Of a stretch of DNA of 64,000 bases, positions 1 through 8,784 are shown piece by piece (position 1 is the first letter of the stretch; every line of letters begins with the position of its first letter). Source of the DNA: JANRJY01 sp033763735 (GTDB taxonomy: Bacteria > Bacteroidota > Bacteroidia > Cytophagales > UBA9547); contig JANRJY010000055.1 in assembly GCA_033763735.1 (NCBI GenBank), positions 1-64,000 on the forward strand, given 5' to 3'. Under the pieces are notes generated by a model that saw only the letters and a list, made by a program, of their open reading frames with translations, was not told the DNA's origin and did no database searches. A program made the position numbers and the translations under genes.

Positions 1-906
1 CTTGCTTTCCAGCCGTTTCATAACCTCCAAAGCCTTTCCGCAAGCAGCGCAATTGGTGGCAGTAAATTCAAGTAACATATATTTGCCTTTAAAATCAGAC
101 AGCTTTTTAGTGATATTTTTACCATATACCGGCAAATTCCATTCGGGAGCTATTTTGCCTTCCATATTTTGTTTTACAGGTGTGTTTTGAGTAGATTTCT
201 TTGATTTAATTTTCTGAACTTCTTGGTAAAAAATATCTGTTTTAACCTCAATATCAAGTTTGGAATTTGTTATATTAACAATTTCACCTGAAACATTTGA
301 CCCTTTCATATATTTTATAAGTGAATAGTCTTTTTTGGAAAGGATTAGTTCATATTTTCCACAGTTAACACACTTTGAGGCTTCTACTGTTACTTCAAAA
401 CACAAACCTGCTTTTTGATTAATTATAGTGTCTTTTAATTGAGTCACTATTAAATCTTTATGGGTATTCAAAGCAGCAATATAAGCAGCAAAGCTAAACG
501 GCATACATTTATAAACAGAAGATGATTTATGAACTGCAGGGGTTATACCATTATTATGTTCAACATCTTTAAAATATTCAGGATTTTCTGATTTAGTAAT
601 CTCGAAATAATTATTTTTATCTCTTATATATGCTACATTATCGCAATAGATTGAAACGGTGGAATCGCTTTTCTCATAAGATTTAATGATATAATAAAAT
701 CCTGCTGTTGAATCCGTAGGTACTTTTTTGCCAACGATTTCAAAATCGTAATTATACAAAATGCCATTTGCATTATAAGCTTTATAGTTTCCTTCAATCT
801 GAAAAGAATGATAACTTTTAAGCTTTTGCGAAATAAGTGAAAGGAAAAAGTTGGATTGGCTGAAAGCCAAATTTGAAAATAAGATTAATGGAAAAATGAA
901 TTTCAT
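1..906 (-). CDS. Secreted thioredoxin/TlpA-like protein, partial (C-terminus off the left edge)
   Basis: The reading frame is open from an ATG at 906 to the window edge, giving the first 302 residues. The N-terminus (MKFIFPLILFSNLAFSQ) is a signal peptide, so the protein should be exported. Residues about 20-230 form an uncharacterised N-terminal region with a Cys-x-x-Cys pair (KCVNC) near its end. A thioredoxin-like fold then begins (ISPEWNLP-like entry, then KLSDFKGKYMLLEF), with a C-A-A-C active site at C286/C289. This layout is common in Bacteroidota envelope thiol-disulfide proteins of the TlpA/ResA group. The C-A-A-C dipeptide differs from the usual CPxC, so activity may be unusual. The end of the thioredoxin domain lies outside the window. 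Confidence 0.82.
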   Translation of the reverse strand, partial: MKFIFPLILFSNLAFSQSNFFLSLISQKLKSYHSFQIEGNYKAYNANGILYNYDFEIVGKKVPTDSTAGFYYIIKSYEKSDSTVSIYCDNVAYIRDKNNYFEITKSENPEYFKDVEHNNGITPAVHKSSSVYKCMPFSFAAYIAALNTHKDLIVTQLKDTIINQKAGLCFEVTVEASKCVNCGKYELILSKKDYSLIKYMKGSNVSGEIVNITNSKLDIEVKTDIFYQEVQKIKSKKSTQNTPVKQNMEGKIAPEWNLPVYGKNITKKLSDFKGKYMLLEFTATNCAACGKALEVMKRLESK

Positions 907-1062
907 TTCTAAAACATTTAGATTCATTAATGTATAAATTAAATAATCAAGAAGTCAATTTATACCTTTAAAGTATATATATGACTTCTGAAAATTGGCT
1001 AAAAAACATTATAAATCAAAAACCAACAATCAGGAATCAAAAAAATGACTAATTAAATTAAC

Positions 1063-2151
1063 TCACACCCTCTTCTTCCTATTATTCTGAAAATCTTCAA
1101 ATACAAAACTCCCAAGTCCATCCAGTGAGCTATAGTATGCTTTGCCATTGTTCACTTCCGTAAATTCCTGTACAAATCGCTTTAAATAAGGGTCGGAAGC
1201 AATCATAAATGTAGTAATAGGTATTTTTAGTTTCCGGCATTGTGCGGCATAAGTAAGGGTTTTGTTTATGATTTTACGATCCAGTCCAAAGCTGTTTTTG
1301 TAATAATGTATCCCTTCTTTGAGGCAAGTGGGTTTGCCGTCAGTAATCATAAATATTTGCTTATTCTTATTTTTTCTTCTGCGAAGCAGTTCCATCGCCA
1401 TTTCAAGACCCGCAACCGTATTGGTGTGAAAAGGTCCCACTTCCAAGTAAGGAAGGTCTTTAACAGAAATTTGTTCCGCATCATCACCAAAAGTTACCAC
1501 ATCCAATGTATCTTTAGGATATTTGATTTTAACCAACTCAGCCAAAGCCATGGCTACTTTTTTGGCAGGGGTAATTCTATCTTCTCCATACAAAATCATG
1601 GAATGCGATATGTCAATCATTAATACAGTTGATGTCTGTGATTTTTGCTCCTTTTCAAGTATTTCCAAATCCCCTTCATTCAAAGTAAAATCACCCAAAC
1701 CATGGTTAATCTGCGCATTCTTGATGGACTCAGTCATCGAAATTTGATCCATGGAATCGCCAAATCGATAATCGCGCAAATCTGAAGTAGGTTCATCACC
1801 AATGCCAGTGTATGGTGTTTGATGATTGCCTTGTTTTGATTTTTTTATTTTTCCGAATACTTCATCCAAAGAGCGCTTACGAAGTTGTTGTTCACTTTTG
1901 GGCGTCATAGCCATGCCACCATTTTCTTCTTCTCTTATATATCCTTTGGCTTTAAGTTCTTCAATAAAATCACCCATTCCATAATCATTATTAGTAAGTC
2001 CATGTTCACGGTCAAGGTCGTTCATCCACTCAAGTGTTTCTGATACATTGCCAGCAGTTATATTCATAAGTTGCAGGAAAATGTTCAACAATTTCTCGAA
2101 AGGTGTTTCGTTTTGCTTAGGCTTGTAGTCTTCAAATCTATATCCAATCAT
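1063..2151 (-). CDS. VWA-domain protein
   Basis: 362-residue protein without signal peptide or membrane segment. Residues 170-350 form a von Willebrand A domain with an intact MIDAS site: D180-x-S182-x-S184 (DISHS), a Thr in the FHTNT segment near 243-245, and D271 in MITDG. The N-terminal 150 residues are helical and charged. Related Bacteroidota proteins act as metal-ion-dependent adaptors and usually sit beside a MoxR or Mg-chelatase-like AAA ATPase, which is absent on both sides here. It is transcribed away from the YtxH gene. Partner and substrate cannot be read from the sequence. Confidence 0.85.
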   Translation of the reverse strand: MIGYRFEDYKPKQNETPFEKLLNIFLQLMNITAGNVSETLEWMNDLDREHGLTNNDYGMGDFIEELKAKGYIREEENGGMAMTPKSEQQLRKRSLDEVFGKIKKSKQGNHQTPYTGIGDEPTSDLRDYRFGDSMDQISMTESIKNAQINHGLGDFTLNEGDLEILEKEQKSQTSTVLMIDISHSMILYGEDRITPAKKVAMALAELVKIKYPKDTLDVVTFGDDAEQISVKDLPYLEVGPFHTNTVAGLEMAMELLRRRKNKNKQIFMITDGKPTCLKEGIHYYKNSFGLDRKIINKTLTYAAQCRKLKIPITTFMIASDPYLKRFVQEFTEVNNGKAYYSSLDGLGSFVFEDFQNNRKKRV

Positions 2152-2226
2152 AAAACGGAAATATTAGTTACACTATACAATAATAATAAAAAGTAAAAAG
2201 TTCCGGAAATTACTGTTTATTTCAAT

Positions 2227-2234
2227 TAATTTTG
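2227..2234 (+). promoter_or_regulatory. Candidate -7 promoter element for the YtxH gene
   Basis: TAATTTTG matches the Bacteroidota -7 consensus TAnnTTTG and lies 25 bp before the GTG start at 2260. No clear TTTG -33 box is visible at 19-21 bp upstream, so this is only a partial match. Confidence 0.35.
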
Positions 2235-2259
2235 GATTTAAATCATTAAACTATAAAAA

Positions 2260-2592
2260 GTGAGCAAACGTAGCGATGCATTCATGGCATTTTTGGCAGG
2301 TGCTGCCGTAGGTGCTGCTGTTGGGATATTATTTGCACCCGACAAAGGTAAAAACACCAGAGAAAGACTTGGTATTCATTTGGAAAAATACAAAGACAAG
2401 CTCAAAGACATTATTGCCAAATATGCTACCGTTGAGACGGTTGAAAATAATAGTAATGGCAATGGCGAAGTTTTTTCAGCTGCCAAAAACGAAAGCATTA
2501 AAGTGGTAAAGGATGCACGCGCACAAGCAGAGGCTCTTTTGGAAGATGTTGAAGACTTAATAAGTCAAATAAGCAAAGGTAAAACGGCATAA
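2260..2592 (+). CDS. YtxH domain-containing protein
   Basis: 110 residues beginning at a GTG codon. Residues 8-30 hold a Gly/Ala-rich membrane segment (FLAGAAVGAAVGILFAPDKG) ending in the APDKG(K)xTR signature of YtxH/GvpP-like proteins. The rest is a charged, helical tail suited to coiled coil. YtxH proteins are general-stress-associated small membrane proteins of unknown mechanism. GTG is preferred because an internal ATG would cut into the membrane segment. The carbonic anhydrase-like gene follows 12 bp later, so the two probably share a transcript. Confidence 0.85.
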   Translation: MSKRSDAFMAFLAGAAVGAAVGILFAPDKGKNTRERLGIHLEKYKDKLKDIIAKYATVETVENNSNGNGEVFSAAKNESIKVVKDARAQAEALLEDVEDLISQISKGKTA

Positions 2593-2604
2593 ATAAGCCT
2601 GCTC

Positions 2605-3117
2605 ATGTCATTTATTATTTCCGTTAACAACACTACTCCAATTTTTGGAAATAATTGCTGGATTGCACCCAATGCCACTGTAGTAGGTGATGTTATAAGC
2701 GGAGATAATTGTTCTTTTTGGTTCAATGCTGTAGTACGAGGCGATGTGCACTATATTAAAATAGGAAACAAGGTAAATGTACAAGATGGGGCTTGCATCC
2801 ACTGTACCTATCAAAAACATCCTGTAAATATAGGTAATAATGTTTCCATTGGTCATAATGCCATTGTACACGGATGTACGCTCGAAGATAATGTGCTAGT
2901 AGGCATGGGAGCCATTGTAATGGATGGTGTAGTAGTTGAAAAAAACACTATAATAGCAGCAGGTGCGGTGGTATTGGAAGGCACAAGAATTCCATCAGGC
3001 ACTATATTTGCAGGAGTGCCCGGAAAAGTTATAAAAACACTCAGTATGGAACAAACAGAACAATTAATAGAAGGCATTGCCAACAATTATGTTAAATATT
3101 CCGGCTGGTATTCTTAA
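2605..3117 (+). CDS. Gamma-carbonic anhydrase family hexapeptide-repeat protein
   Basis: 170-residue left-handed beta-helix protein with tandem hexapeptide repeats (for example IGNNVSIGHNAIVHG). The three metal-ligand histidines of gamma-carbonic anhydrases fit H66, H84 and H89; the last two keep the five-residue spacing of the archaeal Cam enzyme. The length matches the short YrdA/PaaY/CaiE branch, whose members bind metal but whose carbonic anhydrase activity is often unproven. It is probably co-transcribed with the YtxH gene. Confidence 0.9.
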   Translation: MSFIISVNNTTPIFGNNCWIAPNATVVGDVISGDNCSFWFNAVVRGDVHYIKIGNKVNVQDGACIHCTYQKHPVNIGNNVSIGHNAIVHGCTLEDNVLVGMGAIVMDGVVVEKNTIIAAGAVVLEGTRIPSGTIFAGVPGKVIKTLSMEQTEQLIEGIANNYVKYSGWYS

Positions 3118-3204
3118 ACAAAACTTGAAAATATTTTCCTTTAAATTCTTGCTTTGTATTTCAAAATATCTGAAATTGGTATTCTAAAATCAAATTCCTT
3201 AGCC

Positions 3205-3468
3205 ATGAACACAGCAATAAACATAATTAAAAACCTTATTTTTGGATTAATTGCCACATTTTCATTGCTTCTTCAAGCATATGTTGGGGCCGTTTTTTTT
3301 CTGGTTTGTGTTTTGTTTGAGAAGTTTTTGTCCTTTGCCGGCAGCAAACATTCGGTAGATAGCTTATTGGCTGAAGCGAATTATTACATTAATAATAAAG
3401 TACACCAATACAAAGAACTTTACACCAATATGGAGTTAGGAAACTTCAAAATGGATTGGTTCAAATAG
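3205..3468 (+). CDS. Small membrane protein of unknown function
   Basis: 87 residues from the ATG at 3205; an upstream in-frame TTG at 3154 would add 17 residues but has no supporting feature. Residues 8-45 contain one long or two short hydrophobic segments (NLIFGLIATFSLLLQAYVG and AVFFLVCVLFEKFL). The polar C-terminus is Tyr/Asn rich. I do not recognise a family. It lies 87 bp after the hexapeptide protein gene on the same strand. Confidence 0.55.
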   Translation: MNTAINIIKNLIFGLIATFSLLLQAYVGAVFFLVCVLFEKFLSFAGSKHSVDSLLAEANYYINNKVHQYKELYTNMELGNFKMDWFK

Positions 3469-3530
3469 TTTTTCAATCTGCTTCTGATTTATTGATTTTT
3501 AAATACATTCTTACATGTTTCAATTTTTAT

Positions 3531-3538
3531 TACTTTTG
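3531..3538 (+). promoter_or_regulatory. Candidate -7 element for the receiver-domain gene
   Basis: TACTTTTG matches TAnnTTTG and lies 55 bp upstream of the start codon at 3594. No convincing -33 TTTG was found at the expected spacing. Confidence 0.3.
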
Positions 3539-3593
3539 TTTAGTAAAGGTTTTATACCTGTATAAATAATTTCGCTGTATCCTGAAACAACCA

Positions 3594-3956
3594 ATGAGAC
3601 GAATCTTTGTCGTAGAAGACGATCCCGTATATGCTCATTTTCTCAAAAGCAATTTTGAAAATTATCAGGACGATTTTGTGGTTAGTTTTTACAAAACCGG
3701 AGAAGAATGTTTACGTCATATAAGTGAAAATCCTGATTTTGTTGTTTTGGATTATTACCTCAACAGCAAAGACCGTTGGGCAATGGATGGCATTCAAATA
3801 ATGAGTTTTATTAAAGATTATAATCCAAATATTAAAATTATTTTTATAAGTGGGCTTGAATCAGGTGATTATTTGATGAAGGAAACTAAAGGAAATATTG
3901 AAGGTTATGTTTCAAAAGACGAACACACTTTTGAGGAGTTATTGAAACTAATTTAA
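3594..3956 (+). CDS. Single-domain response regulator (receiver only)
   Basis: 120 residues make one complete receiver domain and nothing else. The acidic pocket is E8-D9-D10, the phospho-acceptor is D53 (VVLDYY), the switch residue is S86 (FISG), and the conserved Lys is K108 (VSKDE). There is no DNA-binding output domain, so like CheY it would act by protein contact. No histidine kinase gene lies nearby, so its partner must be elsewhere. Confidence 0.9.
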   Translation: MRRIFVVEDDPVYAHFLKSNFENYQDDFVVSFYKTGEECLRHISENPDFVVLDYYLNSKDRWAMDGIQIMSFIKDYNPNIKIIFISGLESGDYLMKETKGNIEGYVSKDEHTFEELLKLI

Positions 3957-4016
3957 TTAATTTTTACACTTTATATTTTTACATAATTCTTATTTTCAAT
4001 TATTTAACTTATAATA

Positions 4017-4137
4017 TTGTACATTTATATGTACAATTTATTATTTTGTACATACAAAAGTACTTTATTTAATTTTGTACATACTATATATTTATTAATA
4101 ATTTGTACAGTATAAAATATTTTAGTATATTTGTACA
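4017..4137 (+). repeat. Array of six TGTACA palindromes with ~28-29 bp periodicity
   Basis: TGTACA occurs at 4018, 4030, 4047, 4076, 4104 and 4132. Leaving out the 4030 copy, the steps are 29, 29, 28 and 28 bp. The first two copies form a perfect inverted repeat with 9-bp arms (ATTGTACAT, 4016-4024; ATGTACAAT, 4029-4037) around a 4-bp spacer. Related GTAC cores occur at 4060 and 4151. The array ends four bases before the ATPase start codon at 4142, which suggests a cooperative operator or iteron-like binding region. Confidence 0.7.
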
Positions 4138-4141
4138 TATT

Positions 4142-5359
4142 ATGATAATTGTACCTGAAATATTTGAGGAACTTTTTGTAAAATCGGAGAAGCGAATTAA
4201 AAATACAGAACTTAACTTCAAACGATATCTGTACAACAGTATTGATGACTCAGAAAGGCTTATTGGCATAACAGGAGCTCGAGGAACCGGTAAAACCACC
4301 TTGCTTTTACAAAAATTAAAGGAGAAAAACCTATCGAAGCACGAAGGCTTATATATTTCACTGGATGATTTATTCTTTCATTCCTACAGATTGATTGATG
4401 TAGTTGAAACATTTGCTGCGAATGGGGGCAGACTTTTGGTATTGGATGAAGTTCATAAATATGAAACCTGGTCCATTGAACTTAAAAACACCTACGACTT
4501 ATACCCTGAATTGAAAGTAATGTTTACAGGCTCGTCCGTTCTCGAAATGTCGAAAACGCAAGGCGATTTGAGTAGAAGGGCAATGGTTTACAAACTTGAA
4601 ACAATGTCGTTGAGAGAGCACCTTACCTATGAGCACGATATATATATCAGCCCAATATCTTTTGACGAATTAATCCATAACCATGAAGAAATTGCAAATA
4701 ATTGGGGTAAAGAAGGCATTAAGCCATATACATTTTTTGATGTTTTCTTAAAAAGAGGCTCTTATCCGTTTTCGGCTGAAAACAAATCGGGTTTTTATGA
4801 AAAACTGCGCAATACTATTCAATTGATCATTGAGAGCGATATGTTTACTGCCGGAGGCATTGATTTTGCAACAGCAATGAAAATCAGGAAACTGCTAATT
4901 GTGATAAGTGGATTGGTTCCCTACAAGCCCAACTTGATTGAATTGGCAGCCAAACTGAGTACCGACAGACGCAATTTGTACAAGTATCTGGATTTGTTGG
5001 AGCGCTCCAGACTTATTAATTTATTGGTGTCAGACGAAAAAGGATTTAACATAATGGTGAAACCAGAAATGATATATTTGGAAAATCCTTCACTGGCTTA
5101 TGCACTTTGTGAAATTAAGCCAGAAAAGGGAATGCTCAGAGAAACGTTCTTTTTTAACCAACTGAAACCCATTCATCACATTAGTTATACTCCGGCAGGT
5201 GATTTTCTGGTGGATAACAAATACATTTTTGAAGTTGGTGGTAAAAACAAAACATTTAAGCAAATCAAAAACTTACCTGCCAGTTATCTGGCAATTGACG
5301 AAATTGAATCAGGACACGGAAACAAAATTCCGCTGTGGATGTTCGGATTATTGAGATAA
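4142..5359 (+). CDS. AAA-family ATP-binding protein with DUF4143 (COG1373)
   Basis: 405 residues from the ATG at 4142; an in-frame TTG at 4103 would lie inside the TGTACA array and is rejected. Walker A is GARGTGKTT at 45-53 and Walker B is LLVLDE with D102/E103. FTGSS near 128-132 is a likely sensor-1 strand. A winged-helix-like segment (LSTDRRNLYKYLDLLERSRLI) precedes the DUF4143 C-terminal domain, which resembles restriction-like nuclease folds. The family is common and often horizontally acquired; its cellular role is largely unknown. The gene stands alone, with a repeat array directly upstream that could bind this protein or an unlinked regulator. Confidence 0.88.
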   Translation: MIIVPEIFEELFVKSEKRIKNTELNFKRYLYNSIDDSERLIGITGARGTGKTTLLLQKLKEKNLSKHEGLYISLDDLFFHSYRLIDVVETFAANGGRLLVLDEVHKYETWSIELKNTYDLYPELKVMFTGSSVLEMSKTQGDLSRRAMVYKLETMSLREHLTYEHDIYISPISFDELIHNHEEIANNWGKEGIKPYTFFDVFLKRGSYPFSAENKSGFYEKLRNTIQLIIESDMFTAGGIDFATAMKIRKLLIVISGLVPYKPNLIELAAKLSTDRRNLYKYLDLLERSRLINLLVSDEKGFNIMVKPEMIYLENPSLAYALCEIKPEKGMLRETFFFNQLKPIHHISYTPAGDFLVDNKYIFEVGGKNKTFKQIKNLPASYLAIDEIESGHGNKIPLWMFGLLR

Positions 5360-5370
5360 AAACTAAAAAT

Positions 5371-5799
5371 CTACTTTATCAATTCTTTATGCATTATTTC
5401 GGCTTCCCCGCGCATGGTAGGTTTGCCGGTGGCACTATCAATTACCTTACAATCAACTACAGCTTTGTTACGAGAACTTACAATTTCTTTTATTGTAAAA
5501 ATAGCTTGATACTGTGTATCGGGATATGTTGGACGCAAAAACTCAATGATTTGTTTTAGATATACTGTGCCTTCACCCGGGTAAATTGTGCCAAAATATT
5601 TAGAAAAAATACTCATACTTAGTATTCCGTGGACTATTGGTTTTTTGAATGGCGTATTGGCTGCGTAAGCAGCATCCAAATGGATTGGATTGTTATCGCC
5701 ACTGATTACGGCAAATTGATTTACTTGTTCTTGTGTGTACTGAAAATCGTAAGTATATACTTCACCCTGAAGCATTATTCGTTTGTTTGTACTCTCCAT
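5371..5799 (-). CDS. MaoC-like (R)-specific enoyl-CoA hydratase
   Basis: 142-residue single hot-dog-fold protein. The hydratase-2 motif is present at SGDNNPIH (33-40), with catalytic D35 and H40, followed by FKKPIVHG (51-58). The family hydrates trans-2-enoyl-CoA to the (R)-3-hydroxyacyl-CoA in fatty-acid or polyhydroxyalkanoate metabolism. It converges with the ATPase gene and lies 102 bp after scpA on the same strand. The exact substrate cannot be told from the sequence. Confidence 0.88.
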   Translation of the reverse strand: MESTNKRIMLQGEVYTYDFQYTQEQVNQFAVISGDNNPIHLDAAYAANTPFKKPIVHGILSMSIFSKYFGTIYPGEGTVYLKQIIEFLRPTYPDTQYQAIFTIKEIVSSRNKAVVDCKVIDSATGKPTMRGEAEIMHKELIK

Positions 5800-5901
5800 G
5801 ATATTAAAGAATGTATGGTCACGGCAAAAGTATAAAAAGCTCTGATATTTTCATCAAATTTTTGCAAAGGTATCATGCTTTTGTATCAGATTTAAGCTTG
5901 A

Positions 5902-6633
5902 TTATAACTGTTCTATCCAAAAATTATTGTAACCCTCACCTAAATTGATGCTGATTTGCTTCAATTGGAGCAATTCCAAAATTGATAAAAAATTATAAAT
6001 TATAGCAATTTTTTCGGGCATTGAAGATACTATTTCCGTAAACGGAAGTTTTTTTCTTTGAGTTAATAAGTTGATAATGTACTCTTTTTGTGACTCAATG
6101 GTGTAAGGATATGGCGTGACGGTATGAATAGGTTTGCTTTTTTCAGCCTCAAACCTTTCCATTACCTTCATGTACACTTTGAGGAGCTTGTACAAGTCAA
6201 CATCCTGAAGTTCAGCTTCCACATTGTTACGTTCGCCAATAGACCGAAGTTCGTCAAGTATGTTCCCTCGTTCATTCATTAGCTGCCTTTGTTCTTCAAG
6301 CGCGCCAAAAGTACTGACTAATGACTTATACTTTTTGTATTCCAATAAGTGGCGTACAAGTTCTTCGCGTGGATCAATTTCATTTCCAGCCAAATCAAGC
6401 TCCGGTCTTGGAAGCAACATTTTGGCTTTGATTTGCATTAAGGTGGCAGCTACTAAAATAAATTCACTTGCCACTTCAAGGTTTAGCTTTTCAAGGTGCT
6501 TTAAATAATCCAGAAATTCATCTGTAATTTTGGTTATTGGAATGTCTTTGATATCAAGTTCGTCACGTTCAATAAAAAATAATAATAAGTCAAACGGACC
6601 TTCAAAAAGCGGCAACTTGATTTCGTATGACAT
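5902..6633 (-). CDS. scpA: Segregation and condensation protein A
   Basis: 243-residue kleisin. The N-terminus has the typical ScpA entry (FEGPFDLLLFFIERDELDI), followed by the ITDEFLDYL helix and ATLMQIKAKMLLPRPE. The C-terminal winged-helix part includes LPFTEIVSSMPEKIAIIYNFLSILELLQLKQI. ScpA bridges SMC ATPase heads and works with ScpB in chromosome condensation. Neither smc nor scpB is in the window. It starts 5 bp after the LysM-protein gene and is likely the last gene of that operon. Confidence 0.95.
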   Translation of the reverse strand: MSYEIKLPLFEGPFDLLLFFIERDELDIKDIPITKITDEFLDYLKHLEKLNLEVASEFILVAATLMQIKAKMLLPRPELDLAGNEIDPREELVRHLLEYKKYKSLVSTFGALEEQRQLMNERGNILDELRSIGERNNVEAELQDVDLYKLLKVYMKVMERFEAEKSKPIHTVTPYPYTIESQKEYIINLLTQRKKLPFTEIVSSMPEKIAIIYNFLSILELLQLKQISINLGEGYNNFWIEQL

Positions 6634-6638
6634 GGAAT

Positions 6639-7451
6639 TTAAGGCATTATTTCAACCATTACAAATACTCCCTTTTCTTGGGTTTGAAGCTTTTCTAATG
6701 CTATTTTAGTTAAGGAAATTACCACTGATTTATCAGTTTCAGAAGGCATTTTACCTACTACTCTCGCAAATATTTTTACTTCATTTACAGGGTTTGTTAT
6801 TCGAATGATGCTTCCTATTTGTGCAGTTCTGTGCAATGCATAATAAAATCGATCACCATCGGCATTTTCATACAATTGTACATTGCCTTTTTCCACTTTA
6901 ATTTCCGTATCGGATGATACAGGTTCAATTGTTGGTTGCTTTGTAGGTTCATTTTCTACTTTAGGATTTTCTGTTTTAATTGGATCAACTTTTTGAACAC
7001 TGAGTTCAGCAATAGCTTTCGTTTCCTTTTTAATGCTAACAATAATTCTGGAACCTACTTTTAAATCGTTCCCGGGGAGTTTGTTCCAGTATTTGATGTC
7101 GTCCGACACTACATTATATTTCTTTGAAATTGCATATAACGTTTGTCCACTTTCAACGGTATGATATACATAATTTGTATTGTCATTATTAGAAGATTTA
7201 ACGATTGGAATTAATATTTTTTGACCAATTTTCACGCCTTTTTCAATTTCAGGGTTGGTTTCAGTCAATAGTTTTACACTCACATTATACTTTCTGGATA
7301 TCGAATAAATGGTTTCCTTCTCTATTTTATAAACAATAAAAAATGATCCTTTTTGCTCAATTACCCCTACAGAATCGGTGATGGTAGCTTTACAATCCCA
7401 ATTAAAAGCAATTATAAATAATAACACAAACACATTAAATTTCATAAGCAA
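6639..7451 (-). CDS. Exported LysM protein with C-terminal RlpA-like domain
   Basis: 270 residues, or 268 if the third codon (ATG at 7445) is the start. An N-terminal hydrophobic stretch (FNVFVLLFIIAFNW) is a signal peptide. LysM domain 1 spans about 40-83 (YKIEKETIYSISRKYNV, ending IGQKILIP) and LysM domain 2 about 95-139. After a Pro/Thr/Glu-rich linker, residues 190-268 resemble a double-psi beta-barrel (ALHRTAQIGSIIRITNP, VVGKMP), as in RlpA-type proteins. It probably binds peptidoglycan in the periplasm. The start overlaps the preceding gene by 11-17 bp, indicating translational coupling. Confidence 0.85.
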   Translation of the reverse strand: MLMKFNVFVLLFIIAFNWDCKATITDSVGVIEQKGSFFIVYKIEKETIYSISRKYNVSVKLLTETNPEIEKGVKIGQKILIPIVKSSNNDNTNYVYHTVESGQTLYAISKKYNVVSDDIKYWNKLPGNDLKVGSRIIVSIKKETKAIAELSVQKVDPIKTENPKVENEPTKQPTIEPVSSDTEIKVEKGNVQLYENADGDRFYYALHRTAQIGSIIRITNPVNEVKIFARVVGKMPSETDKSVVISLTKIALEKLQTQEKGVFVMVEIMP

Positions 7452-8214
7452 GTAGTTCAGAGGTGTTTTTTATCGTTATCAATATTCTATTATAAATAAA
7501 AAATGTACCAAATCCAATTCCTTTAGCTTCTTGTTGTAACTTTTCATGCAATAATACGCTTCCTTCTCGGTTAATTATCAACAAGTTATTGGTAATTGCA
7601 GAGTCGGACTTTGTATAATAGCTTATAATAATTAACTGATCAAACTCCAGATATTCAACACTTTGATAAATGCTTTGAGTAAATTTATTGAGTAAAAATG
7701 TTTTGATTTTTTCAAATTGCAATTCTCCTATTTGGAATATATTAGGATATATGCAATTTATTTTTTCTTGAATAATTTGATAAGCACTATTTTGATCAAC
7801 TATTTCATTTCCGGATTCCAAATCAAATCTAACCGGGATTTCTTCCTTCAATTTTAAAGCCCATAAAAAATCGTTTTCAATTTTTACAAATGTTGCCATT
7901 TTTAGTTGCCACTTTATTTTGTTTTCAAACGGATGGTAAGCTATTACCCCCAAATGTTTGGAAAACAGGGTAGGGTCGTAATGATGAAAATAGATTATGT
8001 TATTATGAAAAGTTTCGACTCCTGTCCACCAGTTATTAGCATTGAATATGTCAATCCATTTCCAACTACAATTTGAAAGATCAAGTAATCCGAATTTGGC
8101 TGACAAGGTCGAAGCATCGCGAAACTCAACGCAAAGGGCGCTTTTGGTGTTATTGGGATAAATTTTCCAGATAGGTAAATCAAATATTTGGCTGTAAAAC
8201 GGTACGAAACCCAT
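7435..8214 (-). CDS. DUF4905-like protein
   Basis: 259-residue soluble protein with no signal peptide. Repeated aromatic-rich beta strands (for example IWKIYPNNTKSALCVEFRD, CSWKWIDIF, NNWWTGVETFHNNIIYFHHY) suggest a beta-propeller-like fold. Sequence style, length and position match the Bacteroidota-specific family DUF4905; that assignment is from memory. Its ATG directly follows the stop codon of the upstream lipoprotein gene, and its 3' end overlaps the LysM gene, so all belong to one operon with scpA. Function unknown. Confidence 0.7.
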   Translation of the reverse strand: MGFVPFYSQIFDLPIWKIYPNNTKSALCVEFRDASTLSAKFGLLDLSNCSWKWIDIFNANNWWTGVETFHNNIIYFHHYDPTLFSKHLGVIAYHPFENKIKWQLKMATFVKIENDFLWALKLKEEIPVRFDLESGNEIVDQNSAYQIIQEKINCIYPNIFQIGELQFEKIKTFLLNKFTQSIYQSVEYLEFDQLIIISYYTKSDSAITNNLLIINREGSVLLHEKLQQEAKGIGFGTFFIYNRILITIKNTSELLAYEI

Positions 8215-8784
8215 TTAATAAACAACTTTACTTGTAAGAGCAAATGTGTCTCTTTTTGTAAACACAAACCCTTGGCTGCCTGATATTTGCAAACTTGAAA
8301 TTGTAGGGTTTGATATTGTTGGATTAAAGTTAAGTTGCAATTTTTTAGCTCTTGAAAATACCAAGTTGTTGCGATTCATTTTTGCTTCTATTTGAATAAG
8401 TCTGTTATTAGTATCAAACTTTGCTCGAATTACAGAAACATCAGATCGTGTATCCTTTTTACGTACATAATTCACATAAATTGTATCTAATTTGCGGAAA
8501 CTGCCCCACACGTAACCATCACGCATATTGGGTGTGTTTAGATCCAGTGATTCAAAAAGCGTAAATTCCTTATGATAATCGGTAGGTTTAGCAACTGAAG
8601 AATCAGTTATGCCATTCAAATAAGATTTTTTAACAAATACAGGCTTGGTTTTTATCCAACTATTTTCGTTGAACTTAATTATGTCAACGATGTCGAGATT
8701 GGCTTTTTTGAAATTTTTAGGCGTATTTTGAAGGTTGCAACCCACAATTAAAAGTAAAACGAATACGTATTTCACATTTTTCAT
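8215..8784 (-). CDS. Lipoprotein of unknown function
   Basis: 189 residues with a lipoprotein signal: positively charged start, hydrophobic core and lipobox LIVGC with Cys near residue 16. The mature part is mostly beta strand (GYVWGSFRKLDTIYVNYVR, VSVIRAKFDTNNRLIQIEAKM). I do not recognise a family. It is the first gene of the lipoprotein-DUF4905-LysM-scpA operon and is divergent from the acetyltransferase-like gene. Confidence 0.75.
   Translation of the reverse strand: MKNVKYVFVLLLIVGCNLQNTPKNFKKANLDIVDIIKFNENSWIKTKPVFVKKSYLNGITDSSVAKPTDYHKEFTLFESLDLNTPNMRDGYVWGSFRKLDTIYVNYVRKKDTRSDVSVIRAKFDTNNRLIQIEAKMNRNNLVFSRAKKLQLNFNPTISNPTISSLQISGSQGFVFTKRDTFALTSKVVY

Noticed and set aside
4103..4141. 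N-terminal extension of the ATPase from a TTG at 4103
   Set aside because: The extra codons lie in the TGTACA array and the ATG at 4142 directly precedes conserved sequence.
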